Shown: positions 37,559 to 45,924, numbered from the stretch's first letter. The stretch is 64,000 nucleotides of DNA from Niastella koreensis GR20-10 (GCF_000246855.1 NC_016609.1:3162001-3226000); one strand, 5' to 3'. The notes: a model not told the origin generated them from the sequence alone. Translations and numbers: made by a program.

Positions 37559-37593
37559 ATGAGGTGTTTTTAAGGGGGGTAAAGATACGGGAA

Positions 37594-37694
37594 TTGAGTT
37601 CAAAGTTCCGGGTTCAGCGTTCAAAGTCTCCGGGTCGCGGAACTTAGAACCTTACACTTGAAACCTGGAACTCGGAACTCTGAACTTGAAACTT
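37594..37694. repeat. Two-arm word array, GAACTT/AAGTTC type
   Basis: The left arm has GAGTTCAAAGTTCCGGGTTC. The right arm has ACTTGAAACCTGGAACTCGG and continues GAACTCTGAACTTGAAACTT. It ends 4 nt before the stop codon of the following minus-strand gene. Confidence 0.7.
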
Positions 37695-37698
37695 ATAT

Positions 37699-38946
37699 TT
37701 AGAACCTTTCAGGCCTAAACGCTCCAACCTCAATAGAAGTCTTCTTTTTACCAACCAACTCCTCCACTAACTTCCCGGTAGCCGCTGCTAACGATACCCC
37801 CAGCATGGCATGACCGCCGGCGATCACGAGGTTGGTATACTTACTGTGATTGCCAATATAAGGTAGCCCATCGGGCGTGAGTGGACGTAAGCCGGACCAG
37901 ATCTTTTCTTTGGGCATCATGTCTAACGCCAGATCGGGATAATAAGCTTTAGCGCCGTTATAAATGGCCTGGGCGCGTTTTTCCAGTACGGGAGAATTGA
38001 GCCCGCTTATTTCCATGGTGCCGCCCATTCGCAGATCAGCGCCCATAGGCGTCATGGCTACGCGTTTATCTACCAGGATGGCGGGATAACGCAGGTTGCG
38101 GGGCACGTTTTGATACGTCATACTATACCCTTTACCGGCTTGTAACAACAGGGAAACACCCAGCTTTTCACTTACTGCCGGTAACCAGCTTCCATTGGCC
38201 AGTACCAGTTGTGAACATTCGAATTTGCCCTGGCTGGTGATTACGGCCGTAACGGTATTTCCCTTTTTCTCAAAACCGGTTACCGTAGTATTCAATTGCA
38301 GTTTTACTCCTGCTTTTTGCAAATGCGCTTTCATGGTGCGCATAAAGTCTCCAGGGTGCAGGTGGCAGTCGATGGGATATAACACCCCTCCTTTTACATC
38401 AACCTGTACATCGGGCTCCATGGCCTGTACTTCCTGTGCACTGAGGACCCTGGTATCTATTTTCAGTGCGGCTGCTTCTTTGGCCAGTTCTATTTCATGC
38501 TTTTCAGTAGCGGCTGATTTGTACAGCATAAAGCAACCCACTTCCGCCATGCGAAAGTGATTGCCAATGTCGTTCTTTATATCGCCTGTTAATGCGCGGC
38601 TGAGGTGCAGCAGATCGTTTAACGGCGGAATATTTTTATGTAAAGTTTGCGTGTTCGCCTGTTTCCAGAAGGTCATTAACCACCTGATGAGATCGAAGTT
38701 GAGGCGGGGCTTTATATAAAACGGACTGGTAGAACTCAACATCCAGCGCAGGCCCTGTGCTACTATACCTGGTGAGGCCAATGGGGTAAAGTGACTGGGC
38801 GATACATAACCGGCATTGCCAAAAGAGGTGCCATCGGTAATATCGCCCTTTTCAATAACGGTAATGTCGTAACCTTCTTTTTGTAAGTAATAAGCACAGC
38901 AGAGGCCAATGATGCCTCCGCCTACAATTGTAACCGATTTACTCAT
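37699..38946 (-). CDS. FAD-dependent D-amino acid dehydrogenase, probably D-hydroxyproline dehydrogenase
   Basis: 415 aa DAO-family flavoprotein. The dinucleotide motif VTIVGGGIIGLCCAYYL opens the protein, and GTSFGNAGYVSPSHF near residue 43 is typical of DadA. The C-terminal part has GLRPLTPDGLPYIG and NLVIAGGHAMLGVSLAAATG. It would oxidise a D-amino acid to the imino acid. Because it lies next to 4-hydroxyproline epimerase and a KGSA dehydrogenase, cis-4-hydroxy-D-proline is the likely substrate (inferred). Confidence 0.87.
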   Translation of the reverse strand: MSKSVTIVGGGIIGLCCAYYLQKEGYDITVIEKGDITDGTSFGNAGYVSPSHFTPLASPGIVAQGLRWMLSSTSPFYIKPRLNFDLIRWLMTFWKQANTQTLHKNIPPLNDLLHLSRALTGDIKNDIGNHFRMAEVGCFMLYKSAATEKHEIELAKEAAALKIDTRVLSAQEVQAMEPDVQVDVKGGVLYPIDCHLHPGDFMRTMKAHLQKAGVKLQLNTTVTGFEKKGNTVTAVITSQGKFECSQLVLANGSWLPAVSEKLGVSLLLQAGKGYSMTYQNVPRNLRYPAILVDKRVAMTPMGADLRMGGTMEISGLNSPVLEKRAQAIYNGAKAYYPDLALDMMPKEKIWSGLRPLTPDGLPYIGNHSKYTNLVIAGGHAMLGVSLAAATGKLVEELVGKKKTSIEVGAFRPERF

Positions 38947-38968
38947 GTGATGTATTTGTTTTGTATAG

Positions 38969-39044
38969 TGCAGGCTAAAAGCTGAAAGCCTAAAGCTAAA
39001 AGCGAATACAGCTTTAGGCTTTTACCTTTGGGCTTTAGCCCTGC
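38969..39044. repeat. Two-arm word array, GCTAAAAGCTGAAAGCC type
   Basis: Left arm: CAGGCTAAAAGCTGAAAGCC and TAAAGCTAAAAGC. Right arm: GCTTTAGGCTTTTACCTTTG and GGCTTTAGCCCTGC. The right arm abuts the stop codon of the epimerase gene (39044-39046). The word is shared with 34984-35065. Confidence 0.78.
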
Positions 39045-40045
39045 TAAAGAACCTGAAACCCATATGCATACGGATCATCTTCCGGGTCTATTGAGATCGT
39101 ATTGTACCCATAGACCTTCGCCCAGCCTTCAATACCGGGACGAATAGCCGGTTTACCAGCAACCGTCGTTTCTTCTTCAATGCGGCCCACAAACTGCGAC
39201 CCGATGATGCTTTCATGTATAAAAGCATCGCCTTTTTTCAGTTTACCCCTGGTATACCATTGGGCCATGCGGGCCGATGTTCCGGTTCCGCAAGGTGAGC
39301 GATCGATGGCTTTATCGCCGTAGAACACGGCATTGCGGGCAGTAGCGTTTTTATCCATTACAGCGCCCGTCCATAAAATATGCGAACAACCATTAATGGT
39401 CGGGTTCTCCGGATGCACAAACTGGTATTGCGCGTTTATTTGTTTGCGTAATGAGCGCGCCCAGGCAATCAGCTGATCGGCGCCATAATGTTCCAGCCCT
39501 TTGAAATTGGGCTGCACATCTACAATGGCATAAAAGTTTCCGCCATATGCTACGTCAATAGTAAGTTCGCCCAGGTGGGGCGATGTTACTGTTAATCCCT
39601 CTGCAGCCAGGTAGGCCGGTACATTGGTGAGCTTTACGCTCTTTACTTTTTTGCCTTCCTGTTTGTAATTGATCATTACCAATCCTGCAGGCGTTTCCAA
39701 CCGGACAACTCCGGGTACTTTGGGCACAATCAGGCCTTCTTCAATGGCAATGGTAATCGTGCCAATAGTGCCATGGCCACACATGGGCAGGCAGCCACTT
39801 GTTTCAATGAACAGCACAGCCATATCGTTCTGCGGATCGTGCGCGGGATACAGGATGCTGCCACTCATCATATCGTGGCCGCGCGGTTCAAACATCAGTC
39901 CTTTACGAATCCAGTCATACTCTTTTAAAAAATGCTGGCGTTTCTCACTCATGTTCTTTCCTTCCAGTACGGGACCGCCGCCGGCTACCAGGCGTACCGG
40001 GTTGCCGCAGGTATGTGCATCGATGCAGAAAAAGGTTTTCTTCAT
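39044..40045 (-). CDS. 4-hydroxyproline 2-epimerase
   Basis: 333 aa proline racemase family protein. Both catalytic cysteines are present: LPMCGHGTIG near residue 88 and DRSPCGTGTSARMA near residue 250. The DAHTCGNPVRLV start is typical of 4HypE. Cys/Cys catalysis separates it from the trans-3-hydroxyproline dehydratases, which have Thr at the second site. It converts trans-4-hydroxy-L-proline to cis-4-hydroxy-D-proline. Neighbours supply later steps. Confidence 0.93.
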   Translation of the reverse strand: MKKTFFCIDAHTCGNPVRLVAGGGPVLEGKNMSEKRQHFLKEYDWIRKGLMFEPRGHDMMSGSILYPAHDPQNDMAVLFIETSGCLPMCGHGTIGTITIAIEEGLIVPKVPGVVRLETPAGLVMINYKQEGKKVKSVKLTNVPAYLAAEGLTVTSPHLGELTIDVAYGGNFYAIVDVQPNFKGLEHYGADQLIAWARSLRKQINAQYQFVHPENPTINGCSHILWTGAVMDKNATARNAVFYGDKAIDRSPCGTGTSARMAQWYTRGKLKKGDAFIHESIIGSQFVGRIEEETTVAGKPAIRPGIEGWAKVYGYNTISIDPEDDPYAYGFQVL

Positions 40046-40112
40046 GTATCGCAGGTAAAGTAGTAATTAATATTATACGGAAATAATTAACTATGCCGCA
40101 GAAAACGGCAGC

Positions 40113-40210
40113 AAGTGAGTAGTGAGTTGTCAGTAGTGAGTGAACTCGCGATTATTTAGATTTCTGAACAATTAGGAACCCACTCACTACTCACACCTCA
40201 CTACTCACTT
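40113..40210. repeat. Two-arm word array, GTGAGTAGTGA type
   Basis: The left arm AGTGAGTAGTGAGTTGTCAG continues with TAGTGAGTGA. The right arm CACTCACTACTCACACCTCA continues with CTACTCACTT. Each arm is two or three copies of the same word, on opposite strands, 35 nt apart. Confidence 0.78.
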
Positions 40211-41692
40211 TTATATTTTATCCTTCGTCAGCACGTCGTTAACCGTCCGCCATATACCTAACGGATTGCCATTTTTTAGCTCCTCCGGTAACAAACTATC
40301 TGACCAGTTCTGAAACGCCATGGGGCGGGCAAAACGTTTAATACCATCAGCCCCAACCGAAGTAAAGCGGGAATCGGTAGTGGCGGGGAATGGCCCGCCA
40401 TGATGCATGCTTAAACAAACTTCCACGCCGGTAGGAACACCGTTTACGATAAAGCGTCCGCAGATGTTTTTCACCGCTTCCACCAGCTCCTCATTATGCA
40501 CAATGTCGTTGTCGGTGGCCATCAGGGTGGCAGTGAGTTGTCCTTCGAGGTGGCGAACTACTTCCAGTAATTCATTCATGTCTTTACAACGAATTACCAG
40601 CGAATAGGGACCAAACACTTCCTGGTGCAATACAGGATTGTTCAGAAATGCTTCGCCGGTGGCAGAAGCGATGGTAGGCACGCCCTGGTTGGCGGCCGGC
40701 TGAGTATTACTTTCTGCTATGGTTTGCACCTGCTTTTGTGAGAGGGCTTTATTCCTGTTTTCAACGTAATTCTTTGCAATGCCGGGATGTAACATAGTGC
40801 CCGGATTGACTGTTTTTATTTCGTTGCCTAACGTGTCGATGAATTGTTGCAAGTCCGGGCCTTCTATTCCGAAGATCAAACCCGGATTGGTGCAGAACTG
40901 GCCAACGCCCAGTGTAATGGAGCCTGCATACATCCTGGCAACCTCAACAGCGGACTGTTTCATTTTTTCGGGGAACAGGAACACGGGGTTTACGCTTCCC
41001 ATTTCAGAAAATACGGGAATGGGTTCTTTACGTTGGTTGGCCCAATCGAACAGGGCCTTACCACCTAAATAAGAACCGGTAAATCCAACTGCTTTGGTAT
41101 GCGCATGCGTTACCAATGCTTTACCCACTTCCTGTGAGGCGCCATGAACATGCGCAAACACGCCGTTGGGCATGTGGCATTGGGTGGCGGCTTTTAAAAT
41201 GGCCTGCGCCACCAGTTCGGAGGTTTGGGCATGCGCCGGATGGGCTTTAACTATTACCGGGCAGCCGGCTGCCAGCGCACAGGCTGTATCGCCACCAGCC
41301 GTTGAATAAGCGAATGGGAAATTGCTGGCCCCAAATACCACAACCGGGCCTAAGGGGATCAGCATTTTGCGTATATCGGGTTTGGGCGGTGTTTTACCTG
41401 GATTGGCAGTATCGATCCTTGCTTCCAGCCACTCACCTCTTTCGCACGCATCGGCATAACTGGTTAACTGGAACATGGTGCGGGCCCGTTCGCCACGCAG
41501 CCGGGCTTCGGGCAGATTGGTTTCCTGCATGGCGGTTTGAATCAGTTCATCGCCTGCATTTTCCAATTCGGCGGCAATGGTGCGCATAAAATGGGCGCGG
41601 TCTTTTAACGAATACTTCCGGTACTGGTGAAAAGCCTGCCATGCGGTATTGAGAACCTGGTCAATTTCGGGTGAAGTTGCATCTTTAAACAT
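40211..41692 (-). CDS. 2-oxoglutarate semialdehyde dehydrogenase (KGSADH)
   Basis: 493 aa aldehyde dehydrogenase. The substrate/cofactor region has PLGPVVVFGASNFPFAYS and VKAHPAHAQTS, the general-base Glu lies in VFSEMGSVNPVF, and the catalytic Cys in GQFCTNPGLIFG. The FGASNFPFA and FSEMGSVNPVF wording is characteristic of the hydroxyproline/aldarate type. It oxidises 2-oxoglutarate semialdehyde to 2-oxoglutarate, the last step of hydroxyproline breakdown. A -7 element lies 32 nt upstream of the ATG. Confidence 0.9.
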   Translation of the reverse strand: MFKDATSPEIDQVLNTAWQAFHQYRKYSLKDRAHFMRTIAAELENAGDELIQTAMQETNLPEARLRGERARTMFQLTSYADACERGEWLEARIDTANPGKTPPKPDIRKMLIPLGPVVVFGASNFPFAYSTAGGDTACALAAGCPVIVKAHPAHAQTSELVAQAILKAATQCHMPNGVFAHVHGASQEVGKALVTHAHTKAVGFTGSYLGGKALFDWANQRKEPIPVFSEMGSVNPVFLFPEKMKQSAVEVARMYAGSITLGVGQFCTNPGLIFGIEGPDLQQFIDTLGNEIKTVNPGTMLHPGIAKNYVENRNKALSQKQVQTIAESNTQPAANQGVPTIASATGEAFLNNPVLHQEVFGPYSLVIRCKDMNELLEVVRHLEGQLTATLMATDNDIVHNEELVEAVKNICGRFIVNGVPTGVEVCLSMHHGGPFPATTDSRFTSVGADGIKRFARPMAFQNWSDSLLPEELKNGNPLGIWRTVNDVLTKDKI

Positions 41693-41723
41693 AGTTCAGT
41701 GTATTTACCGTTGTATTGGGTTA

Positions 41724-41731
41724 CAAAGGTA
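41724..41731 (-). promoter_or_regulatory. Candidate -7 element of the hydroxyproline operon
   Basis: The minus strand reads TACCTTTG, matching TAnnTTTG, 32 nt upstream of the KGSADH start. No TTG at -33 spacing was seen, so an activator may be needed. Confidence 0.45.
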
Positions 41732-41804
41732 TTGTACATTCCGTTAACCGATATAGCTGCGTGAAATATTGAGGATTATTTGATAATTCCTGTTAAGAAA
41801 CGAC

Positions 41805-41830
41805 GCCTGGACTCCGCTCAGGACTTCCCG
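41805..41830 (+). repeat. REP-like element copy 4
   Basis: Reads GCCTGGACTCCGCTCAGGAC; its core GACTCCGCTCAGGAC is identical to copy 2. It is followed by a CGCC/GGCG-rich imperfect hairpin (41829-41860). Confidence 0.65.
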
Positions 41831-41867
41831 CCTACGCCAAGGCTACGGCGGGCGAAGCCGGAAGGCT

Positions 41868-41902
41868 AACAGTAAAAGAAAGAGATCCTTTCTTTCACTG
41901 TT
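41868..41902. other. Long hairpin
   Basis: AACAGTAAAAGAAAG (41868-41882) pairs with CTTTCTTTCACTGTT (41888-41902), a 15-bp stem with one mismatch and a 5-nt loop, in the gap upstream of the hydroxyproline operon. Confidence 0.7.
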
Positions 41903-42119
41903 AATTGACTCCGGTATATGCTGCCGGCAGCAGCATTAGATTGATCAGAACCTAAACCCTCTTCGCGAGAGTTGCTACTAATGAACTAAGCGTATTAACC
42001 TGTTTCAAATTTACCGGGTAATAAACGATTTTGTACACGTTTGCCCGGCTATTTATTATATTTTTTTGTTACTAGTATGTCCTTTTTATTTAATTAATTA
42101 GGACTGCTATCGTGTTTCA

Positions 42120-42262
42120 ACACACATGTAAAGAAAGAGGCAGGCACAAGAGGTTGTGTGCCTGCCTGAGTGGATAATAATCAGTAAATTTTGTCGCACT
42201 ACCTCATTATCCACGTTGCGGAGAAGACCCGATCACTCAGGCCTATCCACATCTGCCATTGC
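42120..42262. ncRNA. Candidate structured RNA with alternative stems
   Basis: GGCAGGCACA (42139-42148) pairs with TGTGCCTGCC (42157-42166). GTGGATAAT (42170-42178) pairs with ATTATCCAC (42206-42214). GCCTGAGT (42164-42171) can instead pair with ACTCAGGC (42235-42242), which would disrupt both. No protein-coding signal was seen. The strand is not settled: on the minus strand the first hairpin is followed by CTCTTTCTTTAC, so it may be only a weak terminator of rimO. Confidence 0.4.
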
Positions 42263-42410
42263 CTCCGATGAGCCAATTAATTATAATAAATGTCGACTGA
42301 GGTTTGTAGTTGTTGGAAAGATGATAAGGAGTACATGATGTTGTCAATGATAAAAAATAACAATATCATCCACACAAAGGTAGGGCGAATGCGAAGCGGT
42401 AACAATACAA

Positions 42411-42540
42411 CTTTGTGGTAATTTAAGTATTTGTGGTTTTCGGTTTGTAGTTTGTGGTTAATACCTCAATTTTTAGACTGCCGCCATTAAGCGATCAGTT
42501 CGAACCTTGGAGTAACTACAAACCACAAACGACAAACTAA
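42411..42540. repeat. Two-arm word array, CACAAACC/GGTTTGTG type
   Basis: The left arm (42430-42460) iterates TTTGTGGTTTTCGGTTTGTA. The right arm (42512-42540) iterates CTACAAACCACAAACGACAA. The right arm reaches the rimO stop codon (42537-42539). The word is shared with the purE start. Confidence 0.75.
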
Positions 42541-43844
42541 ATAACTTCCCCTTCCAGATCGAAATCATACGCCTTAGTGATCTTCACATTTACAAATTCA
42601 CCAATAGGTAATTTTTTAGTGCTGTTAATGATCACTTCATTGTCTACTTCCACACTGTCAAACTCTGTACGGCCCAGGTAACGGCCCGATTCTTTTTTAT
42701 CGATCAGGGTCTTGAAGGTTTGTCCAACCTTTTCCTGGTTCTTTTCAAAATTGATCTCCTGCTGTACTTCCATGATCTCCTGGGCGCGGGCTTCTTTCTC
42801 TTCGTGTGGAATGTTATCTTCCAGGTCGTATGCAGTGGTATTCTCTTCGTGTGAATAGGTGAAGATGCCCGCGCGCTCGAAGCGGTGTTTTTGCAGGAAT
42901 GTTTTTAACGACTCTACATCCTCTCTTGTTTCACCGGGGAAACCGGCAATCAACGTGGTGCGCAAACCAATGCCGGGCACTTTTTCCCTGATGGCGCTGA
43001 TCAGCTCATTCATTTCCGACTGGGTTATCTGGCGCTTCATAGCCTTGAGCATATTATCACTGGCATGCTGCAGCGGCATATCCAGGTAATTACAAATGTT
43101 ATCGCGTTCACGCATTACATCCAGGATCTCTAACGGGAATTTAGAAGGATAGGCATAATGCAGCCTGATCCATTCCAGTCCTTTTACATCAGCCAGGCGA
43201 TTCATTAAATCGGCGAGCATGCGTTTTTTGTAAATGTCCAAACCGTAATAAGTAAGCTCCTGGGCAATCAGCATTACTTCTTTCACGCCTTTCTTCACCA
43301 GGCCTTCGGCTTCTTTCACCAGGTCTTCAATGCTGCGGCTTACGTGCTGTCCGCGCATCAGCGGAATAGCGCAAAACGAACAGGTACGGTTACAGCCTTC
43401 CGATATTTTCAGATAAGCGTAATGCCGGGGGGTGGCCAGTAACCGTTCGCCCAGCAGTTCGGCTTTATAATCTGCCTCAAATGCTTTCAGGATCAGCGGC
43501 AATTCCATGGTGCCGAAATAGGCGTCCACTTCGGGGATTTCCTGTTCCAGGTTGTTCTTGTAGCGTTCGCTCAGGCAACCTGTCACATACACTTTATCGA
43601 GCTTGCCGCGGCGTTTCAGTTCTACCTGGTCAAGAATGGTATTGATAGATTCCTCCTTGGCCTTGTCGATGAACCCGCAGGTATTTACAATTACGATGTT
43701 GTGATCTGATTTTTCATTCTCATGTATCACATCAATATCATTCGCCTGTAACTGGCCGCTCAAAACTTCACTGTCTACCATGTTCTTGCTGCAACCCAGC
43801 GTAATGATATTAACCTTGTCTTTTTTATGTGATCTTACTTTCAT
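42537..43844 (-). CDS. rimO: Ribosomal protein S12 methylthiotransferase
   Basis: 435 aa radical SAM methylthiotransferase. The N-terminal UPF0004 domain has NIITLGCSKNMVDSE with its Cys residues. The radical SAM cluster motif is SEGCNRTCSFCAIPLMRG near residue 140 (CxxxCxxC). The TRAM domain is C-terminal. LGCSKN and AIPLMRG favour RimO over MiaB. It modifies Asp in S12. ATG 43844 is chosen because the promoter at 43854-43884 leaves the longer start at 43856 upstream of the transcription start. Confidence 0.94.
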   Translation of the reverse strand: MKVRSHKKDKVNIITLGCSKNMVDSEVLSGQLQANDIDVIHENEKSDHNIVIVNTCGFIDKAKEESINTILDQVELKRRGKLDKVYVTGCLSERYKNNLEQEIPEVDAYFGTMELPLILKAFEADYKAELLGERLLATPRHYAYLKISEGCNRTCSFCAIPLMRGQHVSRSIEDLVKEAEGLVKKGVKEVMLIAQELTYYGLDIYKKRMLADLMNRLADVKGLEWIRLHYAYPSKFPLEILDVMRERDNICNYLDMPLQHASDNMLKAMKRQITQSEMNELISAIREKVPGIGLRTTLIAGFPGETREDVESLKTFLQKHRFERAGIFTYSHEENTTAYDLEDNIPHEEKEARAQEIMEVQQEINFEKNQEKVGQTFKTLIDKKESGRYLGRTEFDSVEVDNEVIINSTKKLPIGEFVNVKITKAYDFDLEGEVI

Positions 43845-43853
43845 ATAAGGGCG

Positions 43854-43884
43854 CAAAGGTACTTAAACAATGGGCAAAATGCAA
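43854..43884 (-). promoter_or_regulatory. rimO promoter
   Basis: On the minus strand: TTG (43884-43882), 20-nt spacer, TACCTTTG (43861-43854). The -7 element ends 9 nt before ATG 43844, so the mRNA would have almost no leader. The -33 lies in a TTGGCAAATTG word run. Confidence 0.6.
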
Positions 43885-43903
43885 TTGGCAAATTGGCAAA
43901 GGT
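43869..43903. repeat. Word run, GGCAAATTGGCAAA type
   Basis: Three iterations of GGCAAAATG/TTGGCAAA overlapping the -33 region of rimO. The same word occurs at the right end of 45931-46020. Confidence 0.5.
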
Positions 43904-44063
43904 TTTTTAACAATTGTTAATCCTTCTGTGTTTTAGGTGTTTAGCTGTAATATTGCGGCTTTATTACAAAAAAGAATTGAGAATTAATTATTTATATTCT
44001 CATCAGCTATGCGAGTTTGGCATAGTTTTTTAAAATCGTATTAGACCAAACATTGGATTATTT

Positions 44064-44546
44064 ATGAAAAAAATCGTAGTTGTACTGGGTATATTGGCCC
44101 TGTTTACCGTGTCAAAAACCCAGGCCCAGGCTTTAGGAACCAATTATAAAACTGCAGTAGGGGTGAAATTCTGGCCTGGCGCCCTAACAGTCAAACACTT
44201 TATTAAAAGCGATGCTGCGTTGGAAGGCCTCGTTAACTTCTGGGACCATGGCTTCCGTATTACCGGCTTATATGAGTTTCATGGCGATATCAACAGCGCT
44301 CCCGGTTTAAAATGGTATGTTGGACCCGGTGCACACATTGGCTGGTACAGTGATCGTTACTGGCACCATGACCGTTACTATGAGGATGGCGATGCCTCTT
44401 TTGGGGTTGATGGCGTATTAGGACTGGAGTATAAATTTAAAGGTGCTCCTATTGCCCTGAGCCTTGATGTTAACCCTTACATTGAGTTCCTTCACGGCGC
44501 TTATTTTGACGTGTGGGGCGGTTTAGGGGTTAAGTTTGCTTTCTAA
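44064..44546 (+). CDS. Outer-membrane beta-barrel-like secreted protein
   Basis: 160 aa with signal peptide (VVLGILALFTVSKTQAQA). Alternating strands with Gly turns (KTAVGVKFWPGALTVKHF, WYVGPGAHIGWYSD, DVWGGLGVKFAF) and a terminal Phe fit a small eight-strand-type outer membrane barrel. A His/Tyr/Asp-rich loop at about 95-108 (YWHHDRYYEDGD) could bind metal. Function unknown. Confidence 0.65.
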   Translation: MKKIVVVLGILALFTVSKTQAQALGTNYKTAVGVKFWPGALTVKHFIKSDAALEGLVNFWDHGFRITGLYEFHGDINSAPGLKWYVGPGAHIGWYSDRYWHHDRYYEDGDASFGVDGVLGLEYKFKGAPIALSLDVNPYIEFLHGAYFDVWGGLGVKFAF

Positions 44547-44565
44547 AAAGAGAATATAATTAAAT

Positions 44566-44596
44566 GAAAAAGTCCCGACGGTACCGTTGGGACTTT
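44566..44596. terminator. Bidirectional terminator
   Basis: GAAAAAGTCCCGACGG and the complementary CCGTTGGGACTTTTTC form a long, almost perfect stem with A-run and T-run on either side. Confidence 0.85.
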
Positions 44597-44612
44597 TTCA
44601 TTTATTAAGATT

Positions 44613-44717
44613 TTGGCAGACGGCAAACGGCAAACATCCGCGACGCGGCCCTCTATCAACTTCAACTTTATCAACCTGCTTCTTGGTTAACTGGTCAACG
44701 GATCAACTGGTTAACTT
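44613..44717. repeat. Word array, GTTAACTGGTCAAC type, entering ftsY
   Basis: GGCAAACGGCAAAC and TCAAC iterations lead into GGTTAACTGGTCAACGGATC and AACTGGTTAAC. The ftsY stop (44703-44705) lies inside the array, so codons for its last residues Leu-Thr-Ser and the stop are repeat sequence. Confidence 0.7.
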
Positions 44718-45665
44718 GAACAGACTATCAACAAACTCATGTTTATCAAACACCAGCAAATCCTCCATCTTCTCACCCACTCCAATAAACTTCACCGGTA
44801 TTTTAAACTGGTTGGCAATGGCCAGCACTACCCCGCCCTTGGCGGTTCCATCTAATTTGGTAATGGTAAGGGCCGTTACCTCGGTGGTTGCTGTAAAGTG
44901 TTTGGCCTGCTCCAGCGCGTTTTGCCCGGTTGAACCATCGAGCACCAGCATTACTTCATGCGGCGCTTCGGGAATCTGTTTTTGAACTACCCGGCGAATT
45001 TTGCCCAGCTCATCCATCAGGTGAGCCTTGTTGTGCAACCGGCCTGCCGTATCAATTATAATCACATCCACCCCTTTTGCCAACCCGCTTTGCACGGTAT
45101 CAAAGGCAACCGAGGCAGGGTCAGAACCCATGGCCTGTTTTACGATGGGAACGCCAACCCGCTCGCTCCAGATGGTTAACTGGTCAACCGCGGCGGCGCG
45201 GAAGGTATCGGCTGCCCCCAGTAATACCGATTTGCCGGCTTTTTTAAAATTATAGGCCAGCTTACCAATGGTAGTGGTTTTACCTACCCCGTTTACACCC
45301 ACCACCAGGATAACAAATGGTTTGGCGGGCAGCGGTGTGGCGAAACTATAGCTGTTATTTTCGGACGCATCTACCAGCACTGCTTCAATTTCCTGCTGCA
45401 ACAACTTGTTCAGTTCGTTGGTAGTGAGATATTTATCTTTCGATACGCGCTGTTCTATCCGTTCAATGATTTTTACCGTGGTATCAATGCCCACATCGGC
45501 GCTTACCAGGGCATCTTCGAGGTTATCCAGCACCTCTTCATCTACGGTACTTTTACCCGCAATGGCTTTGGTGATCTTTGACAGAAATCCCTCTTTTGTT
45601 TTCTGTAAACCCTGATCGAGCGATTCCTTTTCTTTTTTGCCAAACAACTTCCCGAGAAAACTCAT
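44703..45665 (-). CDS. ftsY: Signal recognition particle receptor
   Basis: 320 aa SRP GTPase. A short charged N-terminus leads into the N domain and the NG domain with VGVNGVGKTTTIGKLA (G1), DTFRAAAVDQL, DTAGRLHNK and TKLDGTAKGG. It docks the SRP-ribosome complex at the membrane. The short form without a long acidic A domain is usual in Bacteroidota. It lies downstream of the rpmB-rpmG-DUF4295 cluster, with a terminator between. Confidence 0.96.
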   Translation of the reverse strand: MSFLGKLFGKKEKESLDQGLQKTKEGFLSKITKAIAGKSTVDEEVLDNLEDALVSADVGIDTTVKIIERIEQRVSKDKYLTTNELNKLLQQEIEAVLVDASENNSYSFATPLPAKPFVILVVGVNGVGKTTTIGKLAYNFKKAGKSVLLGAADTFRAAAVDQLTIWSERVGVPIVKQAMGSDPASVAFDTVQSGLAKGVDVIIIDTAGRLHNKAHLMDELGKIRRVVQKQIPEAPHEVMLVLDGSTGQNALEQAKHFTATTEVTALTITKLDGTAKGGVVLAIANQFKIPVKFIGVGEKMEDLLVFDKHEFVDSLFKLTS

Positions 45666-45698
45666 TTTCCTGATTTTTAGTAACTAAAGATAATGCAA

Positions 45699-45727
45699 AA
45701 AAGCTCCGACAACAGATCGGAGCTTTT
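45699..45727 (-). terminator. Terminator of the rpmB-rpmG-DUF4295 operon
   Basis: Perfect 11-bp stem AAAAGCTCCGA/TCGGAGCTTTT; on the minus strand it is followed by a T-run. Confidence 0.85.
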
Positions 45728-45750
45728 GATAAGATACATACTTACCCAAA

Positions 45751-45924
45751 TTATTTACCGGCTAAGAAATCCTTAACCTTGTCTTTGTGTACGATATTCT
45801 CTTTGAAAGTATATGCACCAGTCTTCTCACTGCGTACAGCACGAATTACTTTCGTCCAGTTCTTTGCCTCAGCGGCTGCTTTAGCATCTTTGGTTTTCGC
45901 GTTCTTTGAAGCTGCTTTTGCCAT
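45751..45924 (-). CDS. DUF4295 family small protein
   Basis: 57 aa, very basic: MAKAASKNAKTKDAKAAA at the start, NWTKVIRAVRSEKTGAYTF in the middle. This is the Bacteroidota DUF4295 family, which travels directly downstream of rpmG. It was found by reading the minus strand between ftsY and rpmG. A ribosome-associated role is suggested by the context and charge but is unproven. Confidence 0.85.
   Translation of the reverse strand: MAKAASKNAKTKDAKAAAEAKNWTKVIRAVRSEKTGAYTFKENIVHKDKVKDFLAGK

Noticed and set aside
42156-42338. 60-codon plus-strand ORF in the hydroxyproline upstream gap
   Set aside because: Coincides with the stem-loop region; no family resemblance and no promoter.
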